63,860 bases of DNA from Cladosporium sp. IMV 00045 (taxonomy: Eukaryota > Ascomycota > Dothideomycetes > Cladosporiales > Cladosporiaceae), in NCBI GenBank assembly GCA_001931905.2, contig MSJI02000872.1, positions 1 through 63,860 of the forward strand, written 5' to 3'. The notes beneath the pieces were generated by a model. It ran no database searches. It saw only the letters and a list, made by a program, of their open reading frames with translations, and had not been told where the DNA came from. A program made the translations under genes and the position numbers. Positions 33,354 to 43,606 of this stretch are shown in pieces (the stretch's first letter is position 1; each line of letters opens with the position of its first letter).

Positions 33354-33368
33354 TTAGGGTTAGGGTTA
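33354..33368. promoter_or_regulatory. Interstitial telomere-like motif TTAGGGTTAGGGTTA
   Basis: Two and a half TTAGGG units about 110 bp upstream of the thioredoxin-like ATG. Similar double units occur at 45511 and 52685, also upstream of minus-strand genes. In yeasts and some filamentous fungi such motifs are bound by Tbf1/TRF-like factors; a role here is inference. Confidence 0.5.
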
Positions 33369-33510
33369 TAGCCTTGCCCTGCAAGCTTAAAAGCTTAAAA
33401 TGGCGTATCAGAGCAGTGACCTGGTATCACTTTTACATACAATTCATGCACGTACTAATATACAATATAGGGATCCTCAAAAGCCTCGAGCTTGAAAGCT
33501 CAGATCTACC

Positions 33511-34794
33511 TCAGAGTCCCATCAACTCCCTCAGCCCCTCCATACGATAATCCTCGACGACAGTCTCCCAATCCTTTTCAAGCAACCCATAAGTTTCATC
33601 GTCGTACTTCTCCGGCTTCCTCGGATTGAGCGCCCAGTACCCAAAATCGGCATCAACATCGCGCAGGAAGCGCATCAAATGATTCCAGTAATGAATATCT
33701 CCTTCGCTCGCCGAATGCGGAGCCCCAAATTCTCCCACCCACACAGGAGCCGTGTTGGAGCGCAGAAGGTAGGCCCAGTTGCTGTCCATGTCGTGTGCAA
33801 ATGAAGGATATGGGCGAGTGTGATAGGGCACTAAGCTCGACCAGCCAGACCAAGAGTAGACGTGGCTGCTGTACACGACGCGGTCTGGAACGGAGAGCTC
33901 GATTGGGCGTGTGCGGGCGCCGGAACAGTCGTTTGCGGAGCTCACGCCTTCAATGAACATGAGCCAGTTCGGCTGCATTTCGAGGAGGGCTTCGGAGGCT
34001 TTCTCAGCAGCGCCGGCCCACATGGACCATGTCATGGTGCCCCAGATGCCGCGGGGCTCGTTTCGCAAGTCCGCGCCGATGACGAGAGGGTTGTTGATGA
34101 ATGGTCTCATGATGGTCTTCCAGTTCTCTATCCAGGAGTCGGTGGTCTGGTGAATCTTGCAGATAGGACCGTATTGGTTATTCTTCCAACTTGAATCGCA
34201 GAGATTCATGCCATCGCACCAGGCAGAGTTCGTGATGTGGTTGTTAGGAATAACAGTGATGTTCTCGTCAGTCAGGGCTTTGACACAAGCATTGTAGACG
34301 TCTCGCGCACGAGGGCCTCGATTCGCGTCACCCAGCCTCGTCTGATCGGTATTCCCATACTTGTCGTAATCGGGCTCAAGCAAGTCGAGGTTCGCCTGTA
34401 GATGTTCCGGGTCGATGACTGGATTTTCCAGAACCATTTGATCCGAGTAGGGAAATCGCACGCTGTTGAATCCCATCTTCCGGATGGTCTTGGCTATGTC
34501 GGATCGATGTCTTACATCCAAGCCCATAGGGACGAAGAAGATATCACTCGCGCCATACCAATTGACAGATGCGAGTTTGTAGCGCTTTCCGTCTGCATCT
34601 ACGATGTGTCTACCTGCGGTTCGTAGTGGTGGAGTGAGATCCGTTTCTGTCTTGGTAACTTCGCCAATGGGTGCCTTGACAGTGTAGGGGTAATTGGCAA
34701 TTGCGGGTGGGAGGGCTTTGAACAGCAAAAATGCAGCTAAGAGCGAAATCAATAGTGCCAGCATTCGGGATCTTCGCGGTTTCATGAGTGCCAT
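33511..34794 (-). CDS. GH5-like endoglucanase/glycosidase with N-terminal membrane anchor
   Basis: Glycoside hydrolase family 5 enzymes cleave beta-linked glucans or mannans by a retaining mechanism. This 427-residue protein has the GH5 order: strand KLASVNWYGASD, FNSVRFPYSDQM, the acid/base in DLRNEPRG (E246), HVYSWSGW, and the nucleophile in WVGEFGAPH (E355). Residues 11-34 are strongly hydrophobic after a basic start (MKPRRSR), with no clear cleavage site, so a type II membrane anchor is more likely than full secretion. The chosen ATG (34794) precedes this segment; M4 is an alternative, and the frame stays open 40 codons further upstream. The substrate is not predictable from the sequence. 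It is divergent from the SDR at 35.5 kb. Confidence 0.85.
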   Translation of the reverse strand: MALMKPRRSRMLALLISLLAAFLLFKALPPAIANYPYTVKAPIGEVTKTETDLTPPLRTAGRHIVDADGKRYKLASVNWYGASDIFFVPMGLDVRHRSDIAKTIRKMGFNSVRFPYSDQMVLENPVIDPEHLQANLDLLEPDYDKYGNTDQTRLGDANRGPRARDVYNACVKALTDENITVIPNNHITNSAWCDGMNLCDSSWKNNQYGPICKIHQTTDSWIENWKTIMRPFINNPLVIGADLRNEPRGIWGTMTWSMWAGAAEKASEALLEMQPNWLMFIEGVSSANDCSGARTRPIELSVPDRVVYSSHVYSWSGWSSLVPYHTRPYPSFAHDMDSNWAYLLRSNTAPVWVGEFGAPHSASEGDIHYWNHLMRFLRDVDADFGYWALNPRKPEKYDDETYGLLEKDWETVVEDYRMEGLRELMGL

Positions 34795-35501
34795 TGGACA
34801 GTCCGCGGCATTGAAGGCAGGCTGGCAAGCCAAGTAAGACAGAATATGTACAACGTGGAAAAAAATATGCGAGTTGTGGCTTACGAAAGGGAACGCATGC
34901 TTATCACACGACACTTACAGAATCTAAAACTTGAGGATGTCAGCAGCACTTGTGTGGGCACATCCGAACGCTCCGGGTGCTTCGAATCCTTCTGGAGTTT
35001 TTGAGCCTCCAGGCTCGTAAGCGAGAGCGGAGAAGTTTTGTCGACATAGTCGTCACGCGACAACATGCCGTATGAGGAAGATGTGGCACGCAAAAGTCGT
35101 AGATACCTGGGAAGATAGTAGACATGAGCCAAAACGCGATATTCAGAATTACATTATACATTACTTCCCCAAAGTGCAAGGAACACTTCACTTCGCGTGT
35201 CCGAGCGTCGGGTACAGCCGCCTGACATGTGATTGGTCAGTGCAGACCGTCATATTGGGACTTCATGACGACGTGAGTACATCATGGATAATATCAACGA
35301 TGTTATTCGATGATGGAATATGTCGTACAAGACGTTGTTTATCAATACATGTCTTCTATATAGAAGCTATCAAAACACTTCTTGCGTAAACATCAATTGT
35401 CTACCATCAAATCATCAATCCGTCCAATCTATACATCTAAACACCTAGACATTGGAAACACTCTCATCATCAACCTTATTCAACCTCACAAAGCAAACAA
35501 C
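34795..35501. promoter_or_regulatory. Divergent intergenic region, GH5 and SDR
   Basis: 707 bp between head-to-head genes. The plus-strand SDR frame is open upstream of its ATG but lacks conserved sequence there. No specific element identified. Confidence 0.4.
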
Positions 35502-36605
35502 ATGGAAAACATCAAAAACAGCCTCGCCGAAAACCTCGGCCAACCCTTCCACAACCTCGCGACCGGCGACCAAGCCTTCTCCCTCACCCAAGTGCCCAAT
35601 TTGAGCGGCAAAGTCGCCGTCCTCACCGGCGGCAGCGAAGGCATCGGCTACGGCTGCACGCAAACGCTTCTCTCTCACAACATCAGCAAACTCTTCATCC
35701 TCTCCCAAAGCAGCGATAAAATCGACGAAGCGCTCAGCAACCTCGAGCAAGAACTCGGCACCACCGCCCGCAAAGCCGTCGTCTGGAAGCAATGCGACCT
35801 GTCCGACTGGACGCGCGTGTCGGACGTGGCGGGCGAGATTTCAAGCGAAACAGACCGTCTCGACATCCTCATCAACAACGCAGGAAGGGGCATCATGACG
35901 CAGCAGTTCGCTCCGACCAACGGGATTGACGCGCACATGGCCGCGAACCACTTCGGGCACACGGTGCTGACATCGCACCTCCTGCCCTTGCTGAAGAAAA
36001 CCGCCGACGCCGGCAATAAAGTGCGCATCGTCAACCTCGCTTCGAGCCTGCACGAGGCCTGTCCCGAAGAAACGGCTTTCAAGGACGTCGACGAGCTGCA
36101 GAAGAATTACGGCCCGCAAGCGCAGTACGGCCGTTCGAAGCTCGCCACGCTGCTGCATGCCAAGTACCTCGCGCGCCATTTGACGGCGGAGCACCCGAAC
36201 ATTCTCGCCAATGCTGTGCATCCCGGCGTGGTGGATAGCGCGCAGACGAATGTGCATATCCACGAGCCGTATCCTCTGCTCGGGTATGGGATGAGTGTGG
36301 GTTTGAAGCCGTTTAAGAAGAGCGCGTTGGAGGGGTGTGTGAGTGCCATGTATGCTGCGACGGCTTGTGAGGAGAGTGGACTTTACAGTAAGTTTTTCGT
36401 TAATTGTTCTCCTGTTCTTTGGTTGCAAATGGCCAGGTTTGCTAACATGTTCTTCGCAGTCGCGCCGCCTAAGATCGTGGAGAAGGGCAGCGCTAAGGCC
36501 AACGATATGGACCTTGCCGAGCAGTTGATGAAGCTCACCAAGCAAGTCATCGATGAGAAGACGCATGCCTCGGAGAAGGGATGCCCTATGCATGCTGCTT
36601 CGTAG
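35502..36605 (+). CDS. Short-chain dehydrogenase/reductase (WW-domain oxidoreductase/retinol-dehydrogenase-like)
   Basis: An NAD(P)(H)-dependent oxidoreductase of the classical SDR type. Exons 35502-36387 and 36460-36605 encode 343 residues. Motifs: cofactor loop TGGSEGIG (42-49), NNAG (125-128), Ser181/182 in NLASSLH, and the catalytic Tyr209-x3-Lys213 (YGRSK). The intron 36388-36459 has GTAAGT, a GCTAAC branch and CAG. It is 72 nt, a multiple of three, without an in-frame stop, so an unspliced transcript would also be translatable. The long C-terminal extension after the catalytic core resembles the protochlorophyllide-reductase/WWOX-like SDR group common in fungi. The start is the ATG in AACATGGAAAAC. 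The substrate is unknown. It ends only 74 bp from the convergent MFS gene. Confidence 0.85.
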   Translation: MENIKNSLAENLGQPFHNLATGDQAFSLTQVPNLSGKVAVLTGGSEGIGYGCTQTLLSHNISKLFILSQSSDKIDEALSNLEQELGTTARKAVVWKQCDLSDWTRVSDVAGEISSETDRLDILINNAGRGIMTQQFAPTNGIDAHMAANHFGHTVLTSHLLPLLKKTADAGNKVRIVNLASSLHEACPEETAFKDVDELQKNYGPQAQYGRSKLATLLHAKYLARHLTAEHPNILANAVHPGVVDSAQTNVHIHEPYPLLGYGMSVGLKPFKKSALEGCVSAMYAATACEESGLYSKFFVNCSPVLWLQMARFANMFFAVAPPKIVEKGSAKANDMDLAEQLMKLTKQVIDEKTHASEKGCPMHAAS

Positions 36606-36679
36606 GCTCATAAAGGTCCTCTGAAATCGGATTCTATAATGCTGTTATGAATAGTTAATACCACAAATTGATCATTGCT

Positions 36680-38499
36680 TCACCCTCCATCTCTTGCAAC
36701 ATTACCACCTTGGCCCTGCAACGCCTTCTCCCCACCGCCCACTACTCGACTTCCATCAACCGACTCCTTCGAAGCCCTCCTCGAAACATCCAAACTCCCA
36801 ACCCCATCGCCATCCTTCGACTTCTCCCCATCCTCCTCCGCTCCCACCGGCGTAGTCGTCCCCGGAGTCGGCCCAGGCGTCTCCTCCTCCCTGATAAGCC
36901 CATGATCCTTCACAACCAGGCAAAGCGCCAAACAAAGCGCCGTGAGAGGCGCACAGAAAATAAAAACCGCCCGACTCGCACTGGCATACGCGTCTGCGAT
37001 CGCCGTGCGATCAGCCTCATCGAAAACCGACAAATCCGGCGCCGCGAAAGTGCTATTCGCCACATCCGCCAGACGGTCCGGGAGGGACGAGCGCAGCACA
37101 TTCGCCAGAATGGCCGAAGAAACCGCCAGCCCGACAGCGCCGCCTGAGCTGCGGAGGAAATTCCTATTCGAAGTAACGACCGCGCGCTGCATTTTTGGCG
37201 TGTGAGCTTGCAGGGCGACAAGGGTGGGTTGGAAGACCATGCCGGTGCCGCAGCCGATGAGGAAGAGGAAGAAGCAGAGCCAGCCGACGTGCAGAGTTCG
37301 ATCGGCCATGATCAGCAGGCCGCTGCCGACGAGCCACACGCTGAAGCCGCCCCAGATGATGATGCCGTAGCGGTTCCAGCGCGACATGCTCAGGCCCGCG
37401 AGCGTGGAGGAGATGGCTTGGGTGACGACGACGGGGAGGAGGAGGGCGGCGCTGACGAGGGGCGTGTAGCCTTTGACGTTTTGGTAGCTGGGAGAGGTGG
37501 GGTGGGTGAGTTTTCTTGTGGTTTTGATGGGGGAAGGTGGGAAGGGTTTGCGGCTTACTAGAGGGGGAGGAAGTAGAGGTAGGAATAGTAGCTTGCGCCC
37601 AGAAAGAAGCTCTGAGCCAACATGGCCGCGACGGAGGGGATTCTGAACATCCCGAGCGGCATGATGGGGAGACGAGCCCACTTCCACTCGACGAGGAGGA
37701 AAGCGATGAAGCATACCCCTCCGACGACCAGCATTGCGATCACCTCCGCCGAATCCCAAGGAGTTCCCTCATGTCCTCCTTCCGAGATAGGAATGAGCAA
37801 CAAAATCACCGCCGCAGTGCCAGTGAAAAGGCCCAAAAAGTCAATCTTCCCAACCGTCTCCTTCCAATCCAAATCCGGCATATTACTCGGCAAATAAAGC
37901 CAGCTGAGCGTGACGACGACCATAATCAGCGGCGCGAGGAGGTAAAACAGGCCCCTCCAAGTCTGATGAATGGCGAAAGCAGACGCAATGAGCGGGCCAA
38001 TGGCATTCCCCAACCCGACCATCGAGCCCAGAATCCCCTGATACTTGCCTCTGTCCTGCAGCGTCACGACGTCCGACACGATCATCATGGTCAAACTCGT
38101 AATCCCACCGTTCGCCACGCCCGCCAATCCGCGGAAGATATACAACATAGTCGAATTGACGCTCAGCCCGCACGCCAGATCGCTCAAGCTGAGCAACACC
38201 AGCGCCGAGACGAGGATGTTCTTGCGCCCGAAAAGATCCGACAGCCGGCCGTACAGAACCTGGAAGACGGTATTGGCGATTAAAGCCGAGGTGCCTGCCC
38301 ATGATATGGAAGCCTGCGCGTTCAGATCGCGCGCTATAGGGGGCAAGATGACGCCGATGCCGTTCTGGTCGATGAAGCAGACGAGAAGGCAGAGGGAGAG
38401 CAGGGCGAAGACGAAGACGATGTTTTTCTTGTCCAGTAGCTGCGTTTGGTCGTGGAGCGTGTCTTCCAGGTTGCCGCCATTGTTGCTTTTACGGGCCAT
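36680..38499 (-). CDS. MFS transporter, DHA2-like (drug:H+ antiporter type)
   Basis: A plasma-membrane or vacuolar exporter-type permease of the major facilitator superfamily. Exons 38499-37559 and 37487-36680 join in phase 2 across a 71-nt intron (37488-37558, GTAAGC..CAG) to 582 residues. Roughly 13-14 hydrophobic helices are visible. Family marks are LCLLVCFIDQNGIGVILPPIA in helix 1, the loop GRLSDLFGRKN between helices 2 and 3, and WRGLFYLLAP. The C-terminal tail (about 70 residues) is Gly/Asp/Ser-rich and probably cytoplasmic. I start at MARKSNNGG because it directly precedes helix 1, although the frame is open for another 190 codons upstream. The substrate cannot be predicted. Confidence 0.88.
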
Positions 38500-40147
38500 G
38501 GCTGATGTTTTGGTGCTGGTATTGGGACGATGACGGGCTGGTTGGAGAGTGGTAGAGGCCGGACGCCATGGGGGCGACGACAGTCCAGAGAAGGAGGTTT
38601 GTTTGGTTTTTCCTCGTAGGCTTTTTCGATCGAGTTCTTCGGTGTATTGCCAGAGCTGTACAGTATTGATATGGGTGGCGATAGTGGTGCCGGCTATAGC
38701 ATTGCCGATAGACAAAACTTTGAAAAGAGAGGACAACAAGAACCAATTCCAGTACAGTACGATATTCCCTACCGTACGCACAGCTCCTCTTCCAATGTGG
38801 AAAGAGAAAATATTAAAGATGACAAATGAAACAAAACCTACAGGACGCGCAGAGCATCTCTTTAAAAAGAACCAGGATGCTGTGCCAGACAGATCCCCAG
38901 AGCCAACCGCTCCCAGAGATAGCAAAAAACAAGGTGCAATTCGGTATCGGACCTTGGCCGCATGGCCTTTGTAGGCGGTAGGCCCACCTGCGGTCGAGTT
39001 GTCGAAGGCGTGCCGACTTTGCCGTTGAGAGAACGCAGTGTTCTGTGGTCTGCCTGGCTTGCCAGGCACGCCAGGTCTGCAAGAGCCAAGCGTAAAGTCG
39101 CTGCTTCTCCGGTATCGGAGCTATTTGGGTGAAGATATTCACTGTTAACGCCGAAGAAATACTGCGATAGCGGACGAAATGTGTTTTGGGAAGAGGGGAA
39201 GGTGATAGTGTTGCATCTGGATGTGTTGGATTGCGTGTACTTTGTTGATTCATAGCATGTTGAATTGGCAGTGGCGGGCTGGCTTGCTTCTGGCGTGACC
39301 TCGAGTTGAAGTGTTGGCGATGTGGAAGTGTTTTGATCGGCGGTTGATGGGGTTTCGCAACCGATGTCGAAACTATCGTCATGCGATGAGGTGATGTGAA
39401 AGCTCTCAACAGTAATATTTGTTGTCGGAGAACAGTCTCAGAAGACTGAAAGTCATATTTGTGCCTTGCATGCAAATATCAGGTTTCGTTGACACAGCAG
39501 CCAGTACTTTGCTCCGGCGTTTGCGATCTCTTTTAGGCCATGAGATTTTTGCCTGCCAAATGAGCTACAAAACTCTGGCCATGTTTCACGTACATAGACA
39601 CGGATGTGAATCCATTCATTCGCGTTCGAATAATTGGGCATCTAGTACGTTGTAAAAACCAGGACTTTCAAAGGCTCCTGTGCGCTTGCTTTTGCGGCCT
39701 CGCGGGTCTCGCTTTTGAGGCATGTGAGGGTAAACAATCAACCAAGAAGCTACAAGGCAGCGACTGTAACCTTCAATGTACTAGGTAGTTAGACACCGAT
39801 AATACTGCCGACAGTGAAAGGTGTGCCATATTACCCACCAACAAATCTTCGCAAGAGCAGGACACGACATCGAAGGTCGAGATGGTGGACTGAGGTACTT
39901 AACTGACTTGGAGCATGATGCGAAGAGATTGCTATCGTTTTGAGGCTCGAAGCTCGAGTGTCAGTAAACAGTTGTAGATTTGCTACAGAAGTGTAAATTG
40001 AGAAATGAAGAAAAACAGAGCGCCGCTCCTATGATTGGTTTAGATGAAGTGTTGTGATTTTTTATTGATTCGTGTTCACGTTGGCGTATGCGACAATGAT
40101 GATGATCTAAACAATTCTTTTTCGTTTTCCTCCCATCGAGTCATCGT
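38500..40147. other. Upstream region of the MFS gene and spacer
   Basis: 1.65 kb. The first 570 bp stay open in the MFS frame (to 39069) but the translation is unlike a protein domain; I read it as 5' UTR and promoter. No gene is seen at 39.5-40.1 kb. Confidence 0.4.
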
Positions 40148-41110
40148 TTACTCGTCATCACCGAAGAAGACCTTGACGGGCAACCAAGCATCGCCGCAGA
40201 CCTTGAAGCGGTCGGGCAGGGAACTGAGCTTCTTCATCTCCTCGTCGGTCAGGCTCCAGCCGTCGAGCTGGAAGTTGCCCTGGATGCGGGAGGCAGTGAC
40301 GGACTTGGGGATGACGGAGGTGCCGCGCTGCAGGCCCCACATGAGCAGGACCTGGGCGGTGGACTTGCCCTTGCTGTCGGCGATCTGCTTGAGAGTCTCG
40401 TCCTTGGCCAGGGGACTGTTGGTGCTGCCGAGGCAGGAGTAGGCGGTGCAGTGGATGCCCTTCTGCTGGCAGTAGTCGATGAGCTTGGGGGAGGGGTTGT
40501 TGGGGTGCAGCTCGACCTGGTTGACGGCGGGGACGGTCTTGCAGGTGGGGTCGTTGAGCAGCTTCTCGAGGTTCTTGATGGCGAAGTTGGACACGCCGAT
40601 GTTCTTGACGCGGCCGGAGGCCGGCAGCTTCTGCATCTCTTGCCAGGTCTTGATGAAGTCCCAGTCAGGGTAGTGCTTCTTCAGGTCGTCGGGGTCGGTG
40701 GAGGAGGGCCAGTGGATGAGGTAGAGGTCGACGTAGTCGGTGCCGAGGTCCTTGAGGGAAGAGGTGATGCCCTCTTCCACACGCTTGTGCCAGGGGTTGT
40801 CGAGCTTGGTGGTGACCCAGATCTCCTCACGGGGAACGCCAGAGTCCTTGATACCCTGGCCGACCTCGTGCTCGTTGCCGTAGGCAAGGGCGGTGTCGAT
40901 GTGGCGGTAACCAGCGAGGAGAGCAGCCTTGACGGCGTCGCGGACCTCGTTGGGCTTGGATTGCCAGGTGCCGAGACCAACGGCGGGCATCTTCGCACCC
41001 TGTATAGAAGAAATGGGTCAGATGAATGCTTTTGCCACGTCATTATTGTTCTGTACAAGCAAGCTTACCGTGTTGAGGGTGAAGGTCTCCTGAGTCCAGT
41101 TCTTGGCCAT
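40148..41110 (-). CDS. Aldo-keto reductase (AKR3-like)
   Basis: An NADPH-dependent reductase of aldehydes and ketones with a TIM-barrel fold, cytosolic. Exons 41110-41069 (14 codons) and 40999-40148 flank intron 41000-41068 (GTAAGC..CAG, phase 0) and encode 297 residues. The catalytic tetrad is complete: D49 and Y54 (YRHIDTALAYGNE), K79 (TTKLDNPW) and H110 (LYLIHWP). The cofactor-binding IPKSVTASRI motif lies near the C-terminus. The tiny first exon carries the start MAKNWTQETF. Length and motifs fit the yeast Gcy1/Ypr1-like group (glycerol or aldehyde reductases). The exact substrate is inferred only at family level. Confidence 0.92.
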
Positions 41111-42226
41111 GTTTGCGGTTGTGATGTGGTGTGTGATTTGGGAGAGGGGTTGTTGTGTTGGTGTGGTGAGGAGAAGATGAAGTTGGATGTAGAAAGGAGA
41201 AAGGAAGAGGAAATAGAAGCGAAACAAATAATAAGGGAGCGAGCACTTTTTTTAACTGCAGCTACTGGATAAGGTGTTCTCTTTGGAAGGGCGATGGCAT
41301 CAACAGCAACGCGAACAGCCCCACCATCGTCACCGGCCACCAAGCAACTCGACAGATTCCCGCCGCATTTTGCCCCTCCATGACCGGGGCCTGGGAGGGT
41401 CTGTCGGCCAGGCATTGGCGGATAAATTAGCCTGAAGTCGTCAAGTCCCAGAGCGCGGCAGAAATGCACATGGCCGCCGCCCTACGCCTCTTCCCTGCAG
41501 CGAAACTTAGGCAAAGGCATGCATTCAATGAATCGCCTCCTTCGGGATGGACCTTCTCTTGATAATTGACTGCAGCAAGTAGCTTTTTCGCTACTCCCAA
41601 AGCCCTATCTCTCAATGCTGTCCCTCCACATTCCTGGTAATCATATTCACCCGCGTATGCCATGCAGCACTTCGCTACCAATGGTTGTTGAAACACTGCT
41701 TTTACCGAGAACCATTTCCTCGTAAAAGATAGCTGCAACGTAATGGCTGCTCCATTATCCGTTTCACCCCTCCTCCACACGCTTTCACCACACTCAACCC
41801 CCACATTCCGGTCTATCAGCCAGCCCAGTATCCGATCGTTACCATAGCCCGCCGCCCGCTTGTACCTGCCGAGCCCTTTTCACAAACAGGCGGAACTTCG
41901 GCTTTACTTTTTTTGCCTTACCTTATCGATCGTCATCATCATCAAGAGAAAATAACAGTGGTATCAAATCGACAGCTGCAGTACGAGCAGTACTACCGAC
42001 TGCTGTGGTCAGCATTCGCACCGAGGCACGAGCTGCGACTTTTGCCCTGACCCTGCATCCACCCTCCACCAGCTTGCATTTAGCCAGCCGCATCCGAGAG
42101 CCGCGCTCAATCGCGTCACCCACAACCCATCCACTGAAAACATCACCACCCTCCCTTCCCCTTCAGAGACCTACCTCACCGGAGATCCCTCTACAAGCCG
42201 TAGGAGTCTCTTCTCAGACCAGGGCC
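41111..42226. promoter_or_regulatory. Divergent intergenic region, AKR and FAM192A/Fyv6-domain gene
   Basis: 1.1 kb between head-to-head genes. It contains a short CAT-type run at 41932-41946 and pyrimidine-rich tracts near the right end. No gene recognised. Confidence 0.4.
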
Positions 42227-43230
42227 ATGTCATCACGCTTCGTGAGCGGCGGCACCGACGAGCAGCCGCTACAGCGCGACGAAGCCTGGCTGAAAGCCCA
42301 GCAGGAACTCGACGCCGCCGCGCTCGCCAGGCAGGATGCCGGCAAGCAGGAGGGCGGCAAGAGTCTGTATGAGACTTTGCAGGCGAATAAAGGTTGTATT
42401 TGCATCCTTTTTCTTTGCTCTGAAAAGTTCCCTCGATGATAGCTCTATCTCGGTTCCCCTTGTCATTCTGCCATTCCTCTCTTTGTCCTAAAGTCACGCA
42501 CGTTTTCCTTGCCAAGTCACCATACTCTCCCTCTACGTGACAGTACTCACAGCCAAACCCCATCAATCAATCGAAGCAAGCTCCCAACAAACCAGACTGA
42601 CCGGCGCCCGCCAGGATCTTCTTAACCCCAGCCGCCAAACAAGAAGCCTTTGAAGAAGCCTCCCGCCTGACCAACCAATTCCGCTCCCTCGACGAAGATG
42701 AAATCGAATTCCTCGACTCCGTGCAGGAGGGTCAGCGAGCGCGCGAAGCTGCCGTGAAGAAAGACACGCAGGAAGGTTTGGATGAGTTCCGGAGGAGGAG
42801 GGAGGAGGCCGAGAAAGCGGAGAGGGAGGCGGAGCAGGCGGGTGGTAATGCTGCGGAGGAGCTGAGAGGAGGTGAGGACTGGGGGGTTGGGAAGGGGAGG
42901 AAGAGGAGGAAGGGACGGGAGGGTTTCGCTGGGTTGGTGAAGGTGAGGAGGGTGGGGAGTGAGAGTAAGAAGGACGAGGAGGTGGGTGAGGATAGGAGGC
43001 GGGATGCTGATACGGATGGTGAGAAGAAGAAGGAGGGAGAATCTGCTGCTACTACTTCTGCTACCGCAGCTCCCACCAAGAAGCAAACCGAGGAACAACC
43101 ACCCGAGGAGAAGAAACCTACTCCTACCACTTCCACCTCGCCTTACCCTCCTGCTCCTGCGACAGCGACAACTACAGCACCAGGTTTGGGTTTGGGCGCT
43201 TACTCTTCCGACGAAGACGACGATGACTGA
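42227..43230 (+). CDS. FAM192A/Fyv6 N-terminal domain protein
   Basis: Proteins with this domain include human PIP30/FAM192A and the yeast splicing factor Fyv6; a nuclear role is a family inference. Exons 42227-42392 and 42632-43230 encode 254 residues. The conserved N-terminal domain spans the splice: FVSGGTDEQPLQRDEAWL and LYETLQANK join to AAKQEAFEEASRLTNQFRSL, then DEDEIEFLDSV. A highly charged coiled-coil-like stretch follows (QRAREAAVKKD, EEAEKAEREAEQ), then a basic GRKRRKGREGF, a Pro/Thr-rich tail and an acidic end (SSDEDDDD). The 239-nt intron is the longest here and its donor is GTTGTA rather than GTANGT. The join is supported by the conserved domain. Confidence 0.85.
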
Positions 43231-43606
43231 AGGAGAAGAATCGGCGAGTTGCGAGGAATGGCCTTTGAAGGCCAAGATAGTGCCAGACACGGCTAGCATG
43301 GTTCGCGAGGGCTTTCAAGAGCCCGGCGGAGCTGCACTGTAAGTGTATCACTAAGAAAGGCAACAACAATATTCGACGTTAGATAACATAACATTACATG
43401 GTGACCGAGAGGTTAGGAGCAGAAATCCTATCGCAAGTCGAAACAATAAATTCGATACCAGCCCTCTATCACACAAGAGCAGAAATCAAAGGTAGCAACA
43501 AAAAAGGAAAAACCCTAGCCCATATATTTCCATCCAGGCGATTTCCAACTCCCCAAACGCCCCCAATCGCGATTGTCCAAGTCCTCTATATGCAAGAATC
43601 TCGACA
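43231..43606. other. Convergent intergenic region
   Basis: 376 bp between the tails of the Fyv6-type gene and the asparaginase gene. No clear element. Confidence 0.4.

Noticed and set aside
33354..33368. Chromosome end or internal telomere scar
   Set aside because: Only two to three TTAGGG units in unique promoter sequence between ordinary genes.
38500..39069. 190-codon N-terminal extension of the MFS transporter
   Set aside because: Open by chance; no conserved sequence and helix 1 directly follows the chosen ATG.
33511..41110. Secondary-metabolite cluster (GH5, SDR, MFS, AKR)
   Set aside because: No polyketide synthase, NRPS, terpene cyclase or pathway regulator; the genes are common singly.
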